Positions 44,060 to 57,300 of a stretch of DNA of 64,000 nt are shown piece by piece. The stretch covers positions 1,864,305 to 1,928,304 of the forward strand of contig JAGGNK010013559.1 in assembly GCA_017590115.1 (NCBI GenBank), written 5' to 3'. Below the pieces are notes generated by a model. It ran no database searches, was not told the DNA's origin, and worked only from the letters and a program-made list of their open reading frames with translations. The first letter of the stretch is position 1, and each line of letters starts with the position of its first letter. Source of the stretch: Montifringilla adamsi. Taxonomy: Eukaryota > Chordata > Aves > Passeriformes > Passeridae. The translations under genes were made by a program, and so were the position numbers.

Positions 44060-46617
44060 GGCAGCAGGTAGAGAGCCGGCGCAGGGGCTGGCCATGGGAT
44101 GGCTCCAGGGGGAGGGTGGTGGCTGTAAATCCCAGTCCCTGCCTGCTGGGATGCTGGGGCAGAAGCAGAGGTGTGGGTGTGGGTGGGAAATGCTGGTAAA
44201 GGTGGTTGGGTGTGGGCTGTGCTGCTCCATCCACCCCATGCCCCTTTGGTGGGTTTTGGGGGCTGGGTGTGCTCCCTGTGGGGGTTTTGCTGTGGAGGAA
44301 AGGGGCAGTGTGGTGCCAAGGTTGGGTTTGGAATGGTGGAAACAGGAGTTGTTACCCCACCTGCAGGAACTTAATGAGCTAAATCAGGAGATTCTCTTAC
44401 CCATGTTGGAGCTGTGTTGTCTTCTGCCTCAGGGCATCTCTGAAAGGGCTTTCCTTGGGCAGGTTTGTCTCCAGTCCGATGTGCAGGAGCAGAAATGCCC
44501 TCAGAGGACACGAGGATGAAGGTGGTGGCCCAGGGGTGACACCAAAGGACTGTCTTGTCTTGGTTTGCCTGTTGGCCAACATAGAGACATCAACCACAAG
44601 ACTCTCCCATGGAGAAGAGACCAAAATGTTGAGTTCTAGTTATTTTCTACCTTGGCACATTTCCCCCTTGATCCCCACCTCCTGCCGCATCTTCCTAGGT
44701 AATTTGGACGGAAAAAAGAGAAAATTCTTCATTCTTGCAGGACTTTTCTCTAATTTCTCCAGTCTGTGCCCAGCCCTGTGGTCAGGACTCTCCCCAGCTG
44801 GTGCAGTGACAGCGTTGGGTGGCAAAGTAGGAGAAAACCCAGTGTGGCACTGGAGAAGATTCAGCAAGAGGGACCCACCATGAGATGGCTGTTTGGTTTT
44901 CCCAACAACCACAGCATGACTGGCCTGGACTTATCCAGAGACACTCTTGGAGGCCCTCCTTGGTGGGATGAGGGCATGGGTGAGATGCTGAACCCAGGAG
45001 CTGATCTCTGCTCTTGCAGCTCCTGCACTGGGGTGGTGCCTGGGGATGATTCCCAAACGAGCCACAGCTGAGATCCAGGCTGGAGTCACAGTATTTCCTG
45101 CCACTTGTTTTTCCCCTGCTACGGTGGGACTTTTGCATGGGGTGATCCAGTATGTGCAAACCTTGAAAACCTGACCTGGAGCCACGTGTAGCTGCCCCAA
45201 GGGAGGCTGAAAAGCACGGTGAGATTGAGGACAAAGCAGAGGCTGGCTCGTGGTCAGCCCCAGCACTGCCTCCCTGCAAAGGAACGCTGCATCTGCAGGG
45301 ACAGTGACATGGAAATGTGCAACTGCTGGGCAGGGATGGACCAGGGATAAGGGGATGTGCTGCTCCCAGGAGCAGAAGGCTCCCCAGACCCAGATGTCCT
45401 GATGAGATCTCTTAGAGCTGTGTATGAGGGCAGGTGAGATCCAAGGAGAGGTGGAAGGCTGCAGACAGACACGAGCCACCAAATCTCTGGTGCAATCAGG
45501 CACTGCAAGGCCACGTTGTCACAGCACAGTTCATTATTTTGATTTTCCAAACCAGTCATGAGCAGCCGCGGTTGAACAAATTGCTCCATTTTCAAAGCAG
45601 AGTTTGTGCTTTGCCATCCATTACCTGGGGAAAAATCCTGAAATCCCATCTGTGGAGAAGCTTCCTCGCCTTCTCAGAGGTGTTTTCATTAGAAGAGCAA
45701 TGGGTGTTTAACATCCCATGTCCTCCGAGACAAATCCAACTCACAAACTTGTACCAAACCAAATGATTTTTGCTGCAGCTCCTCTCAGCCTGATTGATTA
45801 ACATTTCTGCCCAAGCAAAGAAAACGTTCTGTGGAAGGCTTCTTTTGATCTAAAAACTGTTGTCATCGGCTTTTTTTAATTGAGAACCACTTCCACTGGC
45901 ACTAATAGCTGCTCCCCCAGCCCTGCCCTGTGCTCAGCACGCCTGAAAGTGCTCCTTTCCAACGGATTGTTTTCCAGGATTGGAAACAGCTGACACGATG
46001 GGATTTCATCTCCATTCACGGAGAATTTAGGCAGACTTGTTCCTATTCAGGCCATGCTTAGAAAATGGGCTGTTTTCCTTGTTCTTGGTAATAAAAGAGG
46101 AAAAAAGTAATTTTTCTGCCCAACTCCTTCCTTTTTGTAGTCTTGGAAACTGTGTCATTCCCCATGGTGTCAAGGGGGTGCTGCCAGAGGCACTTTGGTG
46201 CTGGAGGGTTGTGATTCAGCTCTTGGATTATGGATTTGGCCGAGGTTTGGCACAGGTCAGGAAAGGTCCAGCCCTCCCTGTGCTGCTGGGGTGGACATTC
46301 CTCTGGGATGCAAGGTGTGATGCGATCCCCTGGGAATGCTGCCACCACAGCAGGAATGTCCCAGGGAGTCCCCTTCTCCCTGGGTCAGGGACCATGTGCC
46401 AAGGGCATTCTCCAAACGCTGCCAGAAGCTCCGTGGTAAGCAGTGGCTGATTTCCTGCATGTCTGAGGCTGCATGAAACACATGAAATTAATTCCCTCTT
46501 ATCCTTGCCCAAGCTGCTCCATTGTCAGCCTTTGTTTTTTTCCCAGCATGAGCAAGTCCCTGGCTTTGCTTCCTGCTCCCAGAAAATGGCATTTGTGGAA
46601 TAACCTGCAAGGAAAAC

Positions 46618-46930
46618 AACCAACCAATCAACCCACCAACCAGCCAACCAACCAACCCACCAACCAATCCACCCCCCAAACCAACCAACCAACCAACCAA
46701 ACAACCAAACAACCAACCAACCAAACCACCAACCAACCAACCAACCAATCCACCCCCCAAACCAACCAACCAACCAACCAACCAACCAACCAACCCACCA
46801 ACCCACCAACCAACCCACCAACCAACCAATCCACCCCCCCAAACCAACCAACCAACCCACCAACCAATCCACTCCCCAAATCAACCAACCAACCAACCAA
46901 CAAACCAACCAATCCACCTCCCAATCCAAA
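46618..46930. repeat. (CCAA)n-type microsatellite, ~310 bp
   Basis: CCAA units are interspersed with CCCACCAA and AATCCACCCCCCAAA blocks that recur several times. It produces artefactual TNQP-rich and VGWLVG-rich open frames. Confidence 0.97.
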
Positions 46931-47034
46931 GTGTAGCACCCCAGATATCCACTGACTTTATTTCAGTAACCTGGCTGAATTCTCCATGGGAGCCTGTGGC
47001 CCTTCCTGGAGAAAGGAAGGTTTTTGCAGCTTTA

Positions 47035-47100
47035 TTCAAAGGCTGCACTCAATGTTTTTAGAGGTGTTTTCCAACCTAAATGATTCTGTGATTCCCAGCA
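47035..47100 (+). mobile_element. CR1 3'-end fragment
   Basis: gttttccaacctaaatgatt followed by ctgtgattccc. Confidence 0.7.
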
Positions 47101-47271
47101 GTGATGGGAAGCAGGGATGGCCAGACAGGGGTGGGCAGAGGCAGGTGATAATCCCAATGTATTTAAGCCCTGGTGGGAAGCATTCTGCAGTAGAGCAGAG
47201 TCCCCCTTGAGCAAGGAGGGTGCAGGAGACACAGCCAGGGGAACAGTGAAGTCCAAGGAGCAGCTCTCACT

Positions 47272-47600
47272 ATGGATCATGGAACACCTTGGGTTGGAGG
47301 GGACCATAAATCCCATCCCATTCCACCTCCTGCCATGGGCAGGGACACCTTCCAGCCTAGGTTTCTCCAAGCCCCATCCAGCCTGGCCTTGGACACTACC
47401 AGGGATGGATGGCTGCTTCCAGCTGGAAGAGATACCATCTCCTCCTAAACTGGCAGCAAAGGGAAGGTCAGTGGTGCCCAAGCAGCTCTGCCAGGCTGCA
47501 GCAGCTCCTTGCAGGGTCACCCCAGCACTGTCCCCTTTGAATGTGTTTCCACTTTCCCTGCAACCCCCCCAATCCCTCTCCAGGGGACCCCAACCCCCTC
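47272..47600 (-). mobile_element. CR1 fragment
   Basis: ggatcatggaacaccttggg, ccaagccccatccagcctgg; the 3' half beyond ~47420 is diverged. Confidence 0.8.
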
Positions 47601-48594
47601 CAGCCCCTGCTTTGCATTTATAGCTGCCACTTGCAGCTCTTTTATTGTTTTCTGCTGTTCATTTAAAAAAGGCATCTGACACCATCTCACTGTTCATGGA
47701 AGGAAACTATTTAGGGACACAACCAGTGGGTTTTGGAAAACTTACCATAACGGGAGAGCTGCGGTTCCTTCCAGGCGTGCACCCTCCCTGCTCCCTGCCA
47801 GCCAGCTCTGCTCAACAGGACACTTTTAATGGGATGTTAACAACTCCAAAAAATACCACAGAGCAGTTTTGGAGCAGAATAATTGGGAGTCAGCTGCAGC
47901 TGGGGGCTCTTCGTGCTTCCCCAGTGTTGTCCCTCTCAGAGAGGGACGTCACATTCCCGTCACTGGTTTGAGTGTCCTTGGAGCCTGTCGGGTATGTTGA
48001 AAGCCAGGGTGAGCTGAGGAGCTTGGCAGGGCTGGGATTTGTGGGGAGAAATGGCTTTTTAAGGGCCTGGGGCTATTAAACAACTCATCTGGAGCAGCAC
48101 TTTGGAAGCGATTAAGGAGGAGAAGGGAAGGGGCAAGTTCTCCTCTCTGGTCTTGGCTGTGGCTGTGATGGGGGGGTTGCGTTGTCTCTGTGCAGCAGAA
48201 TGAGAGCTCCTGTATCGCAGAAAATAATGGGGATAAATTGGGGATAGATGGTGAGGAACCCCCTTGGTATACCCCACCCTCTGCTAAAACCCCTCAGGAG
48301 ACACCGTGGATTAAATTTCCTGTTTGTGAGGCTGCTGCTCTGATCTCTGGCAGCCCCTCCTGCCCCCTGCTTGGAATTCTTGGGCTTTTGCTTCTAAATT
48401 TAGCCCTTTTGGGGCAGGAGGGGTATGGAGGAGGGTAGATGATAGATAAGGAGGAGAAGCACTTCTTTCTCCCTGGGTCCATTGTCTAATCAAAGGGAGC
48501 CCGACTTTAAAGGCTCCTTGTTCAGCAGACAGGGAACATCCATCATTAAAAATGTTCAAGGGCTTTTGTTCCTCAGTACCTCTTTGAAATTGCT

Positions 48595-48720
48595 GGCAAT
48601 GACCAGGAGCAACCTGGTCTAGTGGAAAGTGGCCCTGCCCGTGGCAGGGGGTTGGAACACGATGGGCTTTAGGTCCCTTCCCTCCAGAAAAACCATTCCA
48701 GGATTCCAGGATTCTAAACA
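48595..48720 (+). mobile_element. CR1 3'-end fragment
   Basis: gagcaacctggtctagtgga, gcagggggttggaacacgat, ccattccaggattccaggat. Confidence 0.85.
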
Positions 48721-49076
48721 CAGCCTTGGCCATGCTGCTCCTTCCCCTCCTCATCAGCCCCCAGGCAACACAACGGGGATCCAGCTCCTAGGAAAAGGAA
48801 TTTGAATGCAGGAGCTCCTTGGGCTGCTGGGATCTCCCCACCCCAAAACGCAGCATGCAAGTAGGAATTGGCCTTTTTTCATGTTCAGCCCCTCTCCCCA
48901 TTTCCCTCTGAAACTGCACAGATGTTGCCGGAGCTAGAGAGGCATTTGAGGATAAACCAGGGATGTTTTCCTCTCTCTTTTGTGTAAAAAGGCTGGCGGG
49001 TATGGCCGTTGTCCTAAACCAACGAGGTTTAACCTGTAACCAAAACGCCAAGCCAGGGGAGGGGGGTGATGCACGG

Positions 49077-49124
49077 NNNNNNNNNNNNNNNNNNNNNNNN
49101 NNNNNNNNNNNNNNNNNNNNNNNN
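49077..49124. other. Assembly gap (48 Ns)
   Basis: Run of N at the edge of a GC-rich island. Confidence 1.
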
Positions 49125-49329
49125 GGGGTTCAGCTCTCAAATCTACACCGCCTGTTTGGGTCGGGACCTGCTTTTGTCCCCTCCGATGGACAGCTCTGGG
49201 GCAGTATGGGGCCAGGACACTGCAGAGGACTCTGCTGCCGGCTGCAGGGAGAGATGCGGGCAGGGAGGGGCGGTGGGCAGCAGCCCGTGCCCAGGATGCT
49301 GCTCTCGGCAGATCGATGCTAATCCCGTT

Positions 49330-50160
49330 GTCTGTGCTGCAGAGCCGGAACCGCCCCGAGGGCGACGGGCAGGAGCGAGGGGTAAATCGGGATGGCTCCC
49401 GAGGCGCTCGAGTCCCTCCTTGCTGCCAGCTGAGCCTAAAAGAGGTGCAACAAGGGATCCTCAACTTCCACAGTGGGCATGGAGCAGCTCTTGAGGGAAG
49501 GGCTCCTGTCTCTGGTGGTGGTGGTTTGTGCCCGTCCTCAAAACCTCACCAGGAGGGAGGAAAAAAGAGAATTATCTTAGTGAGTTCCCTCCTTTGTGAG
49601 CTCCATCCTTTGTGAGCCCCAGCCTTTACTCCTGGCTCCTCTCCCCACATTTCATTGCTGCTTTTTCCCTCCACGTTTTCAGCCTGCAGGATAAAATCAT
49701 CCCGGAGCTGCCAGCACAGCTGCCCCCTGTCCCCCTCAACACCCCACTGCCGCTGCATGTCCACGCCATTACACTCCTCCCAAGACGCGGCAAAAACCAT
49801 TCTCCGGGTTCCCTCCAGACTTCCCCGGCGGAGGATGCAGGTGGATGGGTTTTTCCTGGCCTGATTGAAATTCGGCTCAGCACACCCTGGCTGGCGATCA
49901 GCGGCGCCGATCCCCGCCCCGAGCGGCGGCGGAGCGCTGGAACGGCACCGAGCAGCCCCGGCCGGGCACACCGGGCTGGGAACGAGCGGGACCCGCTGGG
50001 CTGGGGGGGCTAATCAGCCTAATGCGGGAGAAAATTGCTGCGAGGGGATGGGAATCCATCCGCTCCTGTGCCCGAGGCAGGCTCGTGGGCACGGGTGGGA
50101 GAGGAGCCGATCGCCAGCCCGGGGCCCGCCACCGATGTGCTCTCTAGCCGCGGGCGCATC
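49330..50160. promoter_or_regulatory. CpG-rich island
   Basis: Frequent CpG in otherwise CpG-poor surroundings, for example agcggcgccgatccccgccc near 49900. Could be a promoter or enhancer of an unseen transcript. No coding signal is recognised. Confidence 0.45.
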
Positions 50161-50974
50161 ATTGAACTCCCAGATTCAGCTTTGATAGCCCAAATCAAAG
50201 CTGCTGGTGTGCTTTGCCGCTTCCAAAAGGCTGCTTTGGCTTTTTCCTTGGATTCTGCTCATTTTTGTGGCTAGAGGAGCCCATTGTGTTCAGTAACTTT
50301 GACTTCCTGCATTAGACAGGCCATAAAATGCTGCGTGGTGCTGAGCCTTATTATTAGCATTTATTACTGCGGAGGGAACAGGCTCGGTGAGCACAGCTCC
50401 ATGGGTGGGGAGCTTTTTAAAGCAATCACCTACGGCCATGCAACCTGTTATGAAAGCTCTGCATAACCAGGATGAATTTGTTATGTTGGTAATTAGAGAA
50501 AAATCAACCTCTCTTGACAGAGAAGAGCCCGGTGTGTTTGTTCTGGAAATTAGGGGGGTCGGCATGGCTGTTGGAGGTGTTTCCCCTCCATGTCAGGGTT
50601 GTTTTGCTCGTGCAGGTGGGGATGGTGGAGATTGGCAGCCCAAGGAGCTGTGCTGGCTCCTCTGATGCCTGCCAGGAGCAGGGCTGGCTGCCTGGCTCTC
50701 CCTGTGGGCACAGGGGCCGTGCTGGGGTAATTCCTGGGTAGGAAAATGCAGTGCTGAGCTCTTGATCATACCTTCCCCAATCATCCTCCGCTTTCACACC
50801 GGGCCTGGGGATGGTCTGGGCTCAGAGCTGCCTCCTCCGTCCCTGCTGACTGAGAACACTGATTTTTAGCACTGAAAGCTCTGGTCTGGCAGGATCTTAT
50901 GGTGTGAGGGGCTTGAAGGGCATAAAATGGGACCCATGAGGCCAAAGCCAGAGGGGCATTTGGTTCTGGGTGGA

Positions 50975-51190
50975 AGGCAAGAGCCAGGAGAAGCCTTGAG
51001 ACAGGGGAAGAGCAGGAGATGGGCACTGGAACAGACTGCCCAGGGAGCTGTGGAGCCTCTCTCTGGAGATTCCAAACCCACCTGGGTGTTCCTGTGTCCA
51101 GGTGACTCTGCCTTGGCAGGGGGTTGGACTGGGTCATCTCCAGATCTTCCAAGCCTGACCAACCTTCCCAGCCTTCCATGGTTCTGTAAG
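50975..51190 (+). mobile_element. CR1 3'-end fragment
   Basis: tggaacagactgcccaggga, gcagggggttggactgggtc, ccttccatggttctgt. Confidence 0.85.
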
Positions 51191-52494
51191 AGCTGGCAGT
51201 GGGATGGGCACAGGGTCAGGGCAGCACAGCTTGGAGGGCAGTTTGGGAAGGGATTCGTGGGCACCAGCGTTGCTGGGATGTTCCTGAGGAGCAGGACAGG
51301 AGCAGGACAGATTTAACACAGGAGCCACAGCTTTGATCTTCATCCCTGTGCCCACTTCCAGGGCTTCTGCTCACCTTGGCCCGTCCCCATGGCTGTCAGC
51401 TCTGCCCCTGCACCACTGGGTGACAGTGCCACCACCTCCAACCACACCAGTACCTGTCACCACTCAACACAGCCCCCAAAGTGACAATCTCAAGGGGTAG
51501 ACCTTCTGTAGACCAAAACTCTGTGCAAAGGGCTTTGGGGTAGGCTGGAATTTTTGCTATATCTGGATATATTTTTCCTCCCTCCTGCACAAAGGTGCCT
51601 GGGGAGGAGAAGGGATGACAGGACCTGAGGAGCTTTGGGGCTGGATCCAACCCTGCAGCAGGTCCTGCAGGACCCTCCCAGCTGCTGGAGAAAGACAGCT
51701 CAGGGAGAGGGAGAGGTGGGAAGACAGGCTGAACTCTTGGAGACACTCAGACCGGCTTCTCTCCCCTCTGATTTGGTTTAAATTAAGCCATCTGGTCACA
51801 TTAAATGGTAAATTATCTGAGCTGCTGCTCCTCTACCTGTGGCCAGAGGGGAAGGGGAGTTCTGGAGGGCTGCACCCCTGGCCCAGGCCCCGAGGAAAAT
51901 GTGGATGCCATGGAGATGGGTGTGATCTCCCCCTTGTTATCCCAAGCAAACTGGAGTCAGTCATCTGGGAAGATCACAGCCCTGCTCCACTGGCCTTGGA
52001 GGAGGGTTCAGAGCCGGTCTCAAATCCATCTAATCAACCTGAGCATGGTGTGTCCTTCCCTGTCTGGTGTCCTTGGGTGTCCTTTCCCGGGCAGCAGCGC
52101 CAGATCAAGTGATCAGAGCTCTCACCACGATGCTGTGGCTTGGAAAAAGGAGGGGAGGCAGTTTTACCAGGAGAGAGGGGCTGGAGCAGCCATGGGGAAT
52201 GACAGCCTGATGCTGGAGCAGGACCCAGATTAACCCAGGGTGGGATTTTCGTCATTTCTGCCAATTCCCCCTGTTGTTTACCTTCCTGGTTCTCCAGGGA
52301 TGTCTTCAGCCTGCCCTGGGTGGGCACCCATGGTTATGGGGAAGGACCCTCTTCTCTTAGGGCAGCTCAGAGGCTCACCCAGACCCTGCTGGGGGTCCCA
52401 GCCAAGTCCCCTCAGTGTGGGGGGCCAGCCCCTGGCTGAGCCTCACTGAATGCCTTCTGCCCGTGCCACGCTGGATGGGCACCTGTGCCAGTGT

Positions 52495-52860
52495 CATGGA
52501 ATCCTGGAATGGTTTAGGTTGGAAAGGACCTTAAAGCTCATCCTGTTCCACCCCCTGCCATGGGCAAGGACACCCTCCACCAGCCCAGGTTGCTTCAAGC
52601 CCCATCCTGGCCTTGGACACTGCCAGGGATCCAGGGGCAGCCACAGCTGCTCTGAGCACCCTGTGCCAGGGCCTGCCCACCCTCACAGGGAACAATTCCT
52701 TCCCAATATCCATGTATTCCTGTGCTCTGACAGCTTGAACCCATTCTCCTTTGTCCTGTCCCTGCAGTTCCTGATGAGGGGTCCCTCCCCAGCTTCCCTG
52801 TAGCTCTCTCAGCCTGTGTCACACCTAGCAACACATCCAACTGCCACCTCTCCATCAGTG
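52495..52860 (-). mobile_element. CR1 fragment
   Basis: tggaatcctggaatggttta, ccctgccatgggcaaggaca, gccagggatccaggggcagc. Confidence 0.9.
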
Positions 52861-52871
52861 CATGTTGTGCC

Positions 52872-53028
52872 AGCTCCCCAAACCCAGCCCCTCAAACCAG
52901 CCCCCCAAACCCAATACCCCAAACTCAGCATCCCAAATGCAGTCCCCTAAACCCAGCCCCTAAAATCCAGCACCCCAAACCCATCCCCCTAAACCCAGTC
53001 CCCCAAACCAGTCCCCAAACCCAGCCCC
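52872..53028. repeat. Degenerate CCCCAAACCCAG repeat
   Basis: About 12 imperfect units of ccccaaacccagc, directly following a CR1 fragment. Confidence 0.85.
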
Positions 53029-53564
53029 TTCCCACAGAGCCACTGGCCCGGGGAGGACACGGGCTATGGCTGCTCATTGCCAGCTCCTCACTGAGACCTC
53101 ACTCATCATCACTGAGGAGCTGTGAGCTCTCTGCAGGGCTGTGCCAGGGACATGCCAGGCTGGTGCCACCAGTGCCCTTAGTGGGGACAGCAGCACTGAG
53201 AGGGAAGGGCTGGGAGGCCATGGTTTGCCAGGGAAGGGATGGGAGATCATCAGTTCTGGGGGGAAGAACTGGAGTGGAACAAGTGGGTGAGAAGAAGCAG
53301 CAGCAGGAGGTAGAGGGGACATACAGGGCTCCAAAGTGCCTCTGGGTGCTGGTAAAACTTCCCTAGGAAGCCAGGGAAGGGATGGATGCTGGTCCTCAAG
53401 GCAGAATTTGCCCAGTGTCCCAGCAGTGTCTGTGTCCCCAGCTCTCCAGTGGCCTTGGAGAGCACCTCTGTCCAGCTGTGCAATGGTCACTGGCTCTGAG
53501 CATGCCAATCCCACTGATGTGCAAAGGACACCCACTCTGCCTGGGATAAAAGTGGACAGAATCA

Positions 53565-54380
53565 CAGAATTCCCTGAGGGGGAAGGACCCACCAGGATCA
53601 TCCAGTCCAACCCCTGCCCTGCCCAGACACCCCCAAATCCCACCCTGGTGTCCCTGGCATCACTGTCCAAACTCTCCTGGAGCTCTGGCAGCCTCGGGTC
53701 TGTGCCCATTCCCTGGGGAGCCTGGGCAGTGCCCAGCACCCTCTGGGGGAAGAACCTTTCCCTGATCTCCAGCATGACCCTGCCCTGGCACAGCTGCAGC
53801 CCTTCCCTTAGGTCCTGTCTCTGTCAGAGGGAGCAGAGACTGCAGCTGTCCCTCTGCTGTCCCTCTGCTGTCCCTCTGCTGCCCCTTGGGAGGATGTTGA
53901 AGACACCAATGAAGTCTTCCCTCATCTCCTTCTCCAGGCTGAACAGAGCAAGTCCCCTCAGCCCCTTCTCATTAGCCCCTCCAGACCCTTCCCCATCCCC
54001 GTGGCCTCCATTGGATGCTCTCCAGTGGCTTCACATCTTTTTTATATTGTGCTACCCAAAAGTGTCCCAGGGCTGGAAGTGAGGCTACCCCGGTGCAGAG
54101 CAGAGCAGAGCAGGACAATCCCTGCCCTGGCCTGGCCAAGGATGCTGTAAAGAGTGACCAAGGCCACCTCCCTGTTCTCCTCCCTTGGCCTCTCTGTCCC
54201 TCCACCTCTCACAGCCCTCTCACACCCGTGCTGCTCTGAGCATGGCAGGAGCTGTGCCCTGGCTCTGCTCCAGCCCACGTGCCCAGCTCTGGCCTGCAGC
54301 AGCTCTGGGTGTCCTGGACCTCCCTCAAGAGCATCTGGAAGCAATCCACGTTCCCAGAGCTCCTGGCAGTGGGCTGGCTG
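53565..54380 (-). mobile_element. CR1 LINE fragment, ~800 bp
   Basis: cagaattccctgagggggaa, gatcatccagtccaacccct, ccagcatgaccctgccctgg, ctccaggctgaacagagcaa. A different subfamily from the neighbouring copies; reaches terminal ORF2 sequence. Confidence 0.88.
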
Positions 54381-57300
54381 GTCCCAGGGTTCAGTGGGGG
54401 CTGTCCCAGTGACCGACCCGGCCACGGGAGGAAGGGATTAGATCCAGAGTTCAGGTGGTGGCACTTGACACTCACCTGATAAAATGTTTTCTGAAGCTGT
54501 AGGGTCTCCTCTCCATGTCCTGGATGTCTCCTGGGGTCAGGCTCTCCCTCTGAGGAGCATTTTGGGGCATCTCACCCCATCTGTACCTCTGTTTGTCAGC
54601 CTGAAGCTCATGAATGCTGCCGAGCTCCTGACAGACCAGGATCCTGGATCCATCCCAGATTGATTTGTGCTGAAATACAGATACAGGAGTTGATGGAGAA
54701 TCTCCAGGACTGAATGTGCAACAGGACTTTCAAGGACCCCAGCTGAGAAATTTTACAGTGAGCCACAGTTTCCCATCCTCAGTTCTTCTGTCCCATCTCC
54801 CAGGCAGGATTTGGGGAGATTTTTTCCAGCAGTAGCCAAATCCTCCCAGCATCTCCAGCCTGCATTTGAGTGAGGTGTGAGAAACCACCTCAGTGCCAAA
54901 TGCTGAGCACGCAGGCAAAGCCCAGGCAGAGCCCAGTCAGAGCCCGGGGAGGAAGGGGCTGCACCAGCTCACCCAGTTTGGTTTGCTGGGGATGCTCTGA
55001 GTGTGTCACTGGTGGTTACTATGGTAAGAACCTGATTATTGGCAGCCTCAACTTCGGGGTCATTTTGCACCAAAAAGGAGTAGCCAGGGTCTCTTAAAGC
55101 ATTCTGGAGAGATTTGAAGAAAAATAGAAGCTCTGAGTATTTTCAGGCCCTGGGATTTGCTCTTGTACCTGTGCTACTCCACCTGCCCATGGGACAGTTT
55201 GGAGGAGCTTTAATGGAAATCCAGGCTGGACCCTGGTGCAGAAATCTCATCAGTGAAACTTTGGGGCTGGTCATCCAGCATGGTGCAGGTTAAAATCCTG
55301 CCTGGGCAGAGGGGCTGGGGGAGCTCCCTGGGAGGCAGTGCCTCGTCAGGGATCTATTCCCTCAGAGGGATCCCCATTTTCTGGTTTATCATTTGCTCTT
55401 GTCTTCATTTTCTGCTGGATCCTATCAAGTCAACATTTCACAAGGCTTGGAGATGCCTGAGCAGTTGGGGTAGTGCCACAAAAAGGCTGAAAATGAGTTG
55501 TAGGTAAGGAGATTTGGGGGAAGGTAGAGATGGAAAGCCACAGAGAAGAAGCCAGGAGCAAAAGAGCATTCCCCCTTTCCTGCTGGAAGCCAGCAGGCAA
55601 TCCTGCCTCTTCCCACTCAGCCAGACAAAATCCCCGTGGACACCTGAAAAATGCCCAAACCAAAGGGGTCATCATGAGGGGGAGACTGCTGTGGTGGGAT
55701 GAAACTCAGGGCTGGGAATGAATGACCTGTGAAAAGAATGGATGGGAAGGGTGAGGGGCAGAGCTGGAAGGGCAGATCATGCCTGCAGGGAAGATGAATG
55801 AGTCAATGGCTGCAGATGAATGGAGGCTTCCCAAGGACATCAGCAGGGACAGGAGACTGGGTGGAGATGAAAGGGTTAAACTAACGAACTGGTTCCTCCT
55901 CAGCATCAGCCTGGGGTTTTGCACTGGTTTGTGTTTCTCCCCTGGCAGTGTTTCAGTGCACTAACCCGTGTGTGCACACACACTGCTCTTCCCCTGAGGG
56001 CTGCCTTGGAAAATAACCTCTTCCATCTGCGGGGCTTATTAGCTCCAGGAACGGGTGATTTTCCACAGGTGTCAGATGAGAAAATTGAGATGTAAAGCAG
56101 AGAAACAGCTTGGCCCAAGGTGGAAAATAAATTTGGTTTGGGGCTATGGCTGGACCCGCTGTTTTCTCGCGGCAGGCTGGGATGTGCCTTTGCCTTTGAG
56201 CAGGGGCTGGTCCCAAGCATCAGGACCGGGAGTAGATCTCATCCTGCCACCATAGGTTTAATCTAATTTAAGATTACAGAGGTTCTGAAAGCCTTGTTTG
56301 GTGCCTGGACGAGGCTGCAGAGGGGAATATTCCACGCTGGGTGCTCTTGACTGGTGATTAGCAGCACCCTGAAGCCAGAGGGGGGCCGGACCTGCTGCGC
56401 TCTGCCCTGGGCCAGCCCTGTTGCTATTCTTGCTCAGCCCTGTCTGCTTTTTTTTGGGCTGGTTTTTGTCCTCAGCCAGTCAGACACCCCATCTCCCAGA
56501 CAGGAGAGATGAAAATGAGCTCTCGTCCTCTCTGGAGGAGAAGATCAGGGAGAGGCACAGAGAAAAAGTGAGGGAAATTAAGCAGAAATAGCTTCAGGGG
56601 TCATTTAAAAATATCCCCACGACTGCCTTAAATATATATTTAGCAAGAATTCATAGTCCATGGCTGAAGGAGCTCCAGGCACCAAATGTACAGTGTGGTT
56701 TTTGATAAAGACCCACAGGATTTATCACAGCTTAGAGGGGAAGAAGGAGGAATGGAGATGGGATGGAGCTGAGGGAGATCCCAGGGCAGGAGGAGGCTGC
56801 AGGGCTGCTCCCGTGCCTGTGAACTGCCCCCACACTGCATAAAGCCACATGTTGAACCTTTTGGGTCTCTAAAACCAGATCCTTTTCCATCAGGATCTCC
56901 CAGCAGGTGTCCTGCTGATGGGGTTGGACTGGCACCCAACCTGTGGAGACCCTGTGGGTTCCACCAGGACAGGTTTGTGGTGACATTGCCCTGTTCTTCA
57001 TGGCTCTCCTTTGGGAGTAACAGTTCCTGGTGCCTCCGCTGGACAAGGACAGCCTGGCTTGGGTCCCTGTCCCTGTGGAGGCTGGGAGAACATGAGGAGG
57101 TGCTGGAGTGAGCCCAGCCCTTCTGGAAGTGAACTGCTGATGGACCACCCAGAGGGATGGGAAAGCATGGAATGAAATCCATAATGCAGCGTCCATGAGG
57201 AGACACAAGGGGCACGTATGGTCCCATGGGATGAAGAGCATGGAGCCACCACAGGGATGAAGCTTGGTGGGTGTGAATCACTGGGGTGGCCTGAAGTGAC

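Larger units (their letters stand above)
37001..48720. other. Distal intergenic region, proximal part
   Basis: Downstream of KCNC4. Contains CR1 copies, the 10-bp, 50-bp and CCAA repeats, an A-rich tract and unique sequence, including a possibly conserved stretch at about 43780-44010. No gene is recognised. Confidence 0.6.

Noticed and set aside
46488..46955. TNQP-rich and VGWLVG-rich open frames on both strands
   Set aside because: Translation of the CCAA microsatellite.
50284..50466. 60-codon frame with hydrophobic start in the AT-rich block near 50.3 kb
   Set aside because: Short, no start context or homology, and the DNA looks more like conserved non-coding sequence.
53074..53775. 233-codon minus-strand open frame
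   Set aside because: Its 5' part lies in a CR1 fragment and the rest has no domain. Codon pattern follows local composition.
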